DNA of 64,000 bases, taken from NCBI GenBank assembly GCA_964034945.1, contig OZ035960.1, positions 64,651,970 through 64,715,969 on the forward strand. The letters are read 5' to 3'. This DNA is from Chrysopilus asiliformis. Taxonomy: Eukaryota; Arthropoda; Insecta; Diptera; Rhagionidae. Below are positions 61,797 through 64,000 of the stretch, one piece after another. Numbering within the stretch: position 1 is the stretch's first letter; each line of letters begins with the position of its first letter. The notes under the pieces are model-generated. The model searched no databases. It saw only the letters and a program-made list of their open reading frames with translations, and was not told the origin of the DNA. Both the position numbers and the translations under genes were made by a program.

Positions 61797-62222
61797 TACA
61801 CGGCCTTTACACGCGACAGTAGAGCTGGCACAGTCTCGTGTAAATGCTTACTGGCACTGACAAGTCTGTACTGACGGGACTTTTCTGTAGTCAGTACAGA
61901 CATTCCAGTAATTTGACATTTCAGACTTTGAAGATGGCGGAAAATGAAAAATTTGAGGTAAATCTATTAAATTATTATGAATCCATTTTTTTAAATTCAT
62001 TTTTTAACTTTTAGAACTCTCAGAATGGCGAAAGAAGACTAACTAGGAACGAGATAATTAAAATAATAGAAGCATACGAGCAAAATCCATGCCTCTGGAG
62101 TACGAGTGTTGCAAACGAAGTCATTTTGACTGTTCGCTAAATGTCTTCTAATTAATTGTCAGTAATTTGACATTTGGAGTCTGTGCTACTGACAGACTTT
62201 ACAGCATCCTTTTGTATCGAAG
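61797..62222 (+). mobile_element. Fragment carrying a MADF-like exon pair
   Basis: A plus ATG at 61932 gives MAENEKFE, then a GT-AG intron (about 61956-62012), then NGERRLTRNEIIKIIEAYEQ and NPCLWSTS, the start of a MADF-type DNA-binding domain, with a stop at 62139. Inverted TTTACACG/CGTGTAAA and repeated GTCAGTAATTTGACATTT flank it. MADF proteins are common second proteins of some PIF/Harbinger and related elements. Boundaries and class are uncertain. Confidence 0.5.
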
Positions 62223-62227
62223 ATAAC

Positions 62228-62510
62228 TTAGGTCTCATTTTTAGTTATTTGACTAACTGATAGACAATTCGTTGTCAAATCAGGCACAAGTAAAACATTG
62301 ATATCGGCATCAAAGACATCTTCGTCTGCCTTAGTTTGCACTTTAACAGTTTGTTTTGCCTTCACTTTCAAATGGGTATTGTTTGCCACTACTACTTCGT
62401 GAATATCAGGCGACATTTTGTTTACTAACCAATGTTCGTTTAATGTCATGTGGCTTGATGCGCCTAAGTACCAGTCGCCTTTTCCGAAATTTCTCGATAA
62501 AAATACCGCA
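62228..62510 (-). pseudogene. Copia protease, active-site Asp missing
   Basis: Minus frame has GDWYLGASSHMTLNEHWLV, VVVANNTHLKVKAKQTVKVQ and DINVLLVPDLTTNCLSVSQI, the full copia protease pattern. The usual DSGAS-like triplet is reduced to GAS after WYL, an apparent 6-bp in-frame loss of the catalytic Asp. Confidence 0.8.
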
Positions 62511-62529
62511 CTAAACGCGCCGTTCTTTG

Positions 62530-62945
62530 AATTGTCCTTTTTACCAACGATTTCTTTGTTTTTTCGTAAGTGGTGTCACAATTTTTCGCAATGTGGTCGT
62601 ATTGGTTACATTTATGACAACGCAGTCCTTTTCCTGATTTGTTGTTAGATTTGCTTTTGGACTAAAAGTTGCGACCAAAAAAAGCGCTTTCATTAATGAT
62701 TCATTTTAACATCTTGTAGTAACTTGGTCTTTATTGAATCCCAGTGATTTTGATCCCAGAACTTTCTAACCCCATGATCATTGTGTTGTATTCTTCTCGC
62801 AGTTCAGCCAGCAAAAACGTGCCAATCCACTCTTCATCTAAATTGCATCCGATTCCACATAGCTTATGTGCAGCCGTTACAAAAAACCAAATTGAGGCAA
62901 ATTCATCTCTACATTGAACTATCAAAAACCCATTATTTTTCGAGA
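62530..62945 (-). pseudogene. Copia Gag C-terminal part and zinc knuckle
   Basis: Minus strand reads RDEFASIWFFVTAAHKLCGI, DEEWIGTFLLAELREEYNTM, MGLESSGIKITG, then the knuckle CHKCNQYDHIAKNC near 62585-62627, followed by a 1-nt frameshift. These are canonical copia Gag elements. Confidence 0.8.
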
Positions 62946-62949
62946 TATT

Positions 62950-63135
62950 GGGCCTTATTCTGTCGAAAAAATTTTCATTTTCAATTAGCTGAAAACCGAG
63001 TTTATGCGCACCAACTAGATGTGATTTCCAATAAATTTCCAAATGTCGAGTGACAGAATACCAGTTTGTTGAGAATCACATCTAGTAGGTATGCAAAAAC
63101 TCAGTTTTAAAAAAAAATTTCGACAGAATAACCCC
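62950..63135. mobile_element. Foldback MITE in copia gag (186 bp)
   Basis: Left end GGGCCTTATTCTGTCGAAA and right end TTTCGACAGAATAACCCC are inverted. Complementarity continues inward (ACTAGATGTGATT/AATCACATCTAGT). No target duplication was found. It separates copia gag from its upstream part. Confidence 0.75.
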
Positions 63136-64000
63136 ACGACTCCATTAGACTTTTTAGAATCATGATTTTTTCCCCCACTCCATATTCTGGCGAATAAAAA
63201 AATAAGCGCGTGGGCATTTTCAGTCATGATTTTTCATTTTTATTGTGTCTCCATCACAGAACTATATAACATAGAACAACTGTCACCATACAAAGCTCTG
63301 CTGAAAAATGGTCCCAAAAGTATTTCCCTCTTTATCGTGCTTGAACGCATCCACTGAACTGTATAAGGTCGCGAAATTCAAATTTAGTTTGCCGCGAAAT
63401 TCAAATTTCACAAGTTTGAGACTAACTTTAGGCGCAAACAAATAACTTTAGGCGCCAACACCATTCCGAAAGTCTATTTTCCATTGACAGCTCACGGTTT
63501 AAACGAGAGGACTATATTCATAGTCATACGGTTATCTTGCTCTTACTTGACTCGTTTTGATTCACTGAACTGTATTGAAATGGGACCATTTGAGACAGCA
63601 AATCGAGCGATCTAGTATATCTATGGTCTCCATAGATTGTGTTTACACTAGGATTCACTTTGAGGCGGCACGTCATTCGTGAAGGTGAGGGACGCAATGG
63701 GGAGGGAAACCAAAAAGAGCGAACGAAGTTTAGATTCACTTAGCGCCAGATTACACTTGGCTTATTTAAGCCGGCAACTTTTGGGCTTAATAAACCAATG
63801 TGCTAACATTTGTGGCTTAAATAAGCCAATCCTGTTTGCATATGCTACACAAGTTTACATTTGTGTGTGTGGACTCAAACCATTGAAATTGCTGCTGCTC
63901 ATATACTTCCCAAGATCTTTACCTGCTGACGGTCAGAACGAAAATGATTTCTGCCTACTACTTTTCCCAAACCGGTTCACACGCTTTGCATGTATGCAGA
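63136..64000. other. Unassigned right end
   Basis: May begin with leftover copia gag (to ~63230). A short duplicated GCCGCGAAATTCAAATTT occurs at about 63373 and 63391. Inverted TTGGCTTATTTAAGCC and GGCTTAAATAAGCCAA lie at about 63756 and 63813. No gene is supported. Confidence 0.45.

Larger units (their letters stand above)
55400..63230 (-). mobile_element. Ty1/copia retrotransposon on minus strand, decayed and fragmented
   Basis: Read right to left the order is gag (about 62730-63230), zinc knuckle, protease, integrase, RT and RNase H (ending 55414), the copia order (integrase before RT). At least seven insertions cut it. LTRs were not identified; the 5' LTR may lie beyond 63.2 kb or be lost. 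Multiple stops and frameshifts make it inactive. Confidence 0.85.

Noticed and set aside
1..64000. tRNA or rRNA genes
   Set aside because: No cloverleaf with A/B boxes and no rRNA-like block was recognised; the tRNA-like strings are primer-binding sites of LTR elements.

Overview
The window is eukaryotic and almost certainly from an insect, most likely a higher (brachyceran) fly. Evidence: (i) one recognisable host gene, the Mediator subunit MED29/intersex (ix), with short introns and a sequence close to the dipteran protein; (ii) many interspersed (GACR)n-bearing repeats of the type described in dipterans as mini-me/DINE-1; (iii) a typical insect transposon set (BEL/Pao, Ty3/gypsy, an env-bearing errantivirus-like element, Ty1/copia, LOA and CR1/jockey-type LINEs, PIF/Harbinger, Tc1, piggyBac-like and foldback MITEs). 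I cannot name the species. Nothing here is prokaryotic.

Layout. 0.3-3.1 kb: a tandem array of about 16 units of ~163 bp ending in a short transposon-like tail. 3.1-5.8 kb: nested mini-me-like repeats and a local duplication. 5.8-11.3 kb: a decayed LOA-type LINE (DUF4780 ORF1; EN-RT-RNaseH ORF2). 12.8-25.8 kb: a three-level nest. An old gag is interrupted by a near-intact gypsy element (12946-25450), whose 5' LTR is interrupted by an env-carrying, RT-less LTR element (18122-25441). 25.8-27.2 kb: 50-bp tandem units separated by mini-me copies. 27.5-33.2 kb: an autonomous-type PIF/Harbinger element (DDE transposase plus Myb/SANT gene) with a 2.8-kb inverted-repeat element inside a transposase intron. 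34.3-36.6 kb: further repeats. 36.7-37.7 kb: ix on the minus strand. 38-41 kb: small MITEs and a 336-bp tandem duplication. 41.2-54.5 kb: a CR1/jockey-type LINE split by a young BEL/Pao provirus-like element (42209-50748) and by a mini-me copy. 54.7-63.2 kb: a decayed copia element on the minus strand riddled with insertions (MULE-like MITE, two mini-me copies, a Tc1 deletion derivative, a Harbinger deletion derivative, a MADF-bearing fragment, a foldback MITE). 63.2-64 kb: unassigned.

How parts relate. The autonomous-type Harbinger copy at 27.5 kb has an internally deleted derivative at 61.1 kb. The gypsy and BEL copies look young: LTR lengths match and only one substitution was noticed by eye in each pair. 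The env-bearing element has 618-bp LTRs with no difference noticed, but it lacks RT, RNase H and integrase, so it should depend on enzymes supplied in trans. It keeps a primer-binding site, leader hairpin, splice donor and acceptor, an intact env ORF and a polypurine tract.

Most notable observations: (1) the env-retaining, pol-less LTR element with an out-of-order pre-RT module and a zinc-knuckle/protease-like ORF whose catalytic triplet reads DTT; (2) the CR1/jockey-type LINE, whose ORF1 and ORF2 share a frame and are separated only by TAG CAA TCA, a match to the UAG-CAR-YYA readthrough context; (3) a degenerate motif (CCGATn5TGAAATTT and relatives) shared by several otherwise different repeat families that also share a GACN microsatellite and ~115-165-bp internal tandem repeats. 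All calls come from reading the sequence; no database search was run.
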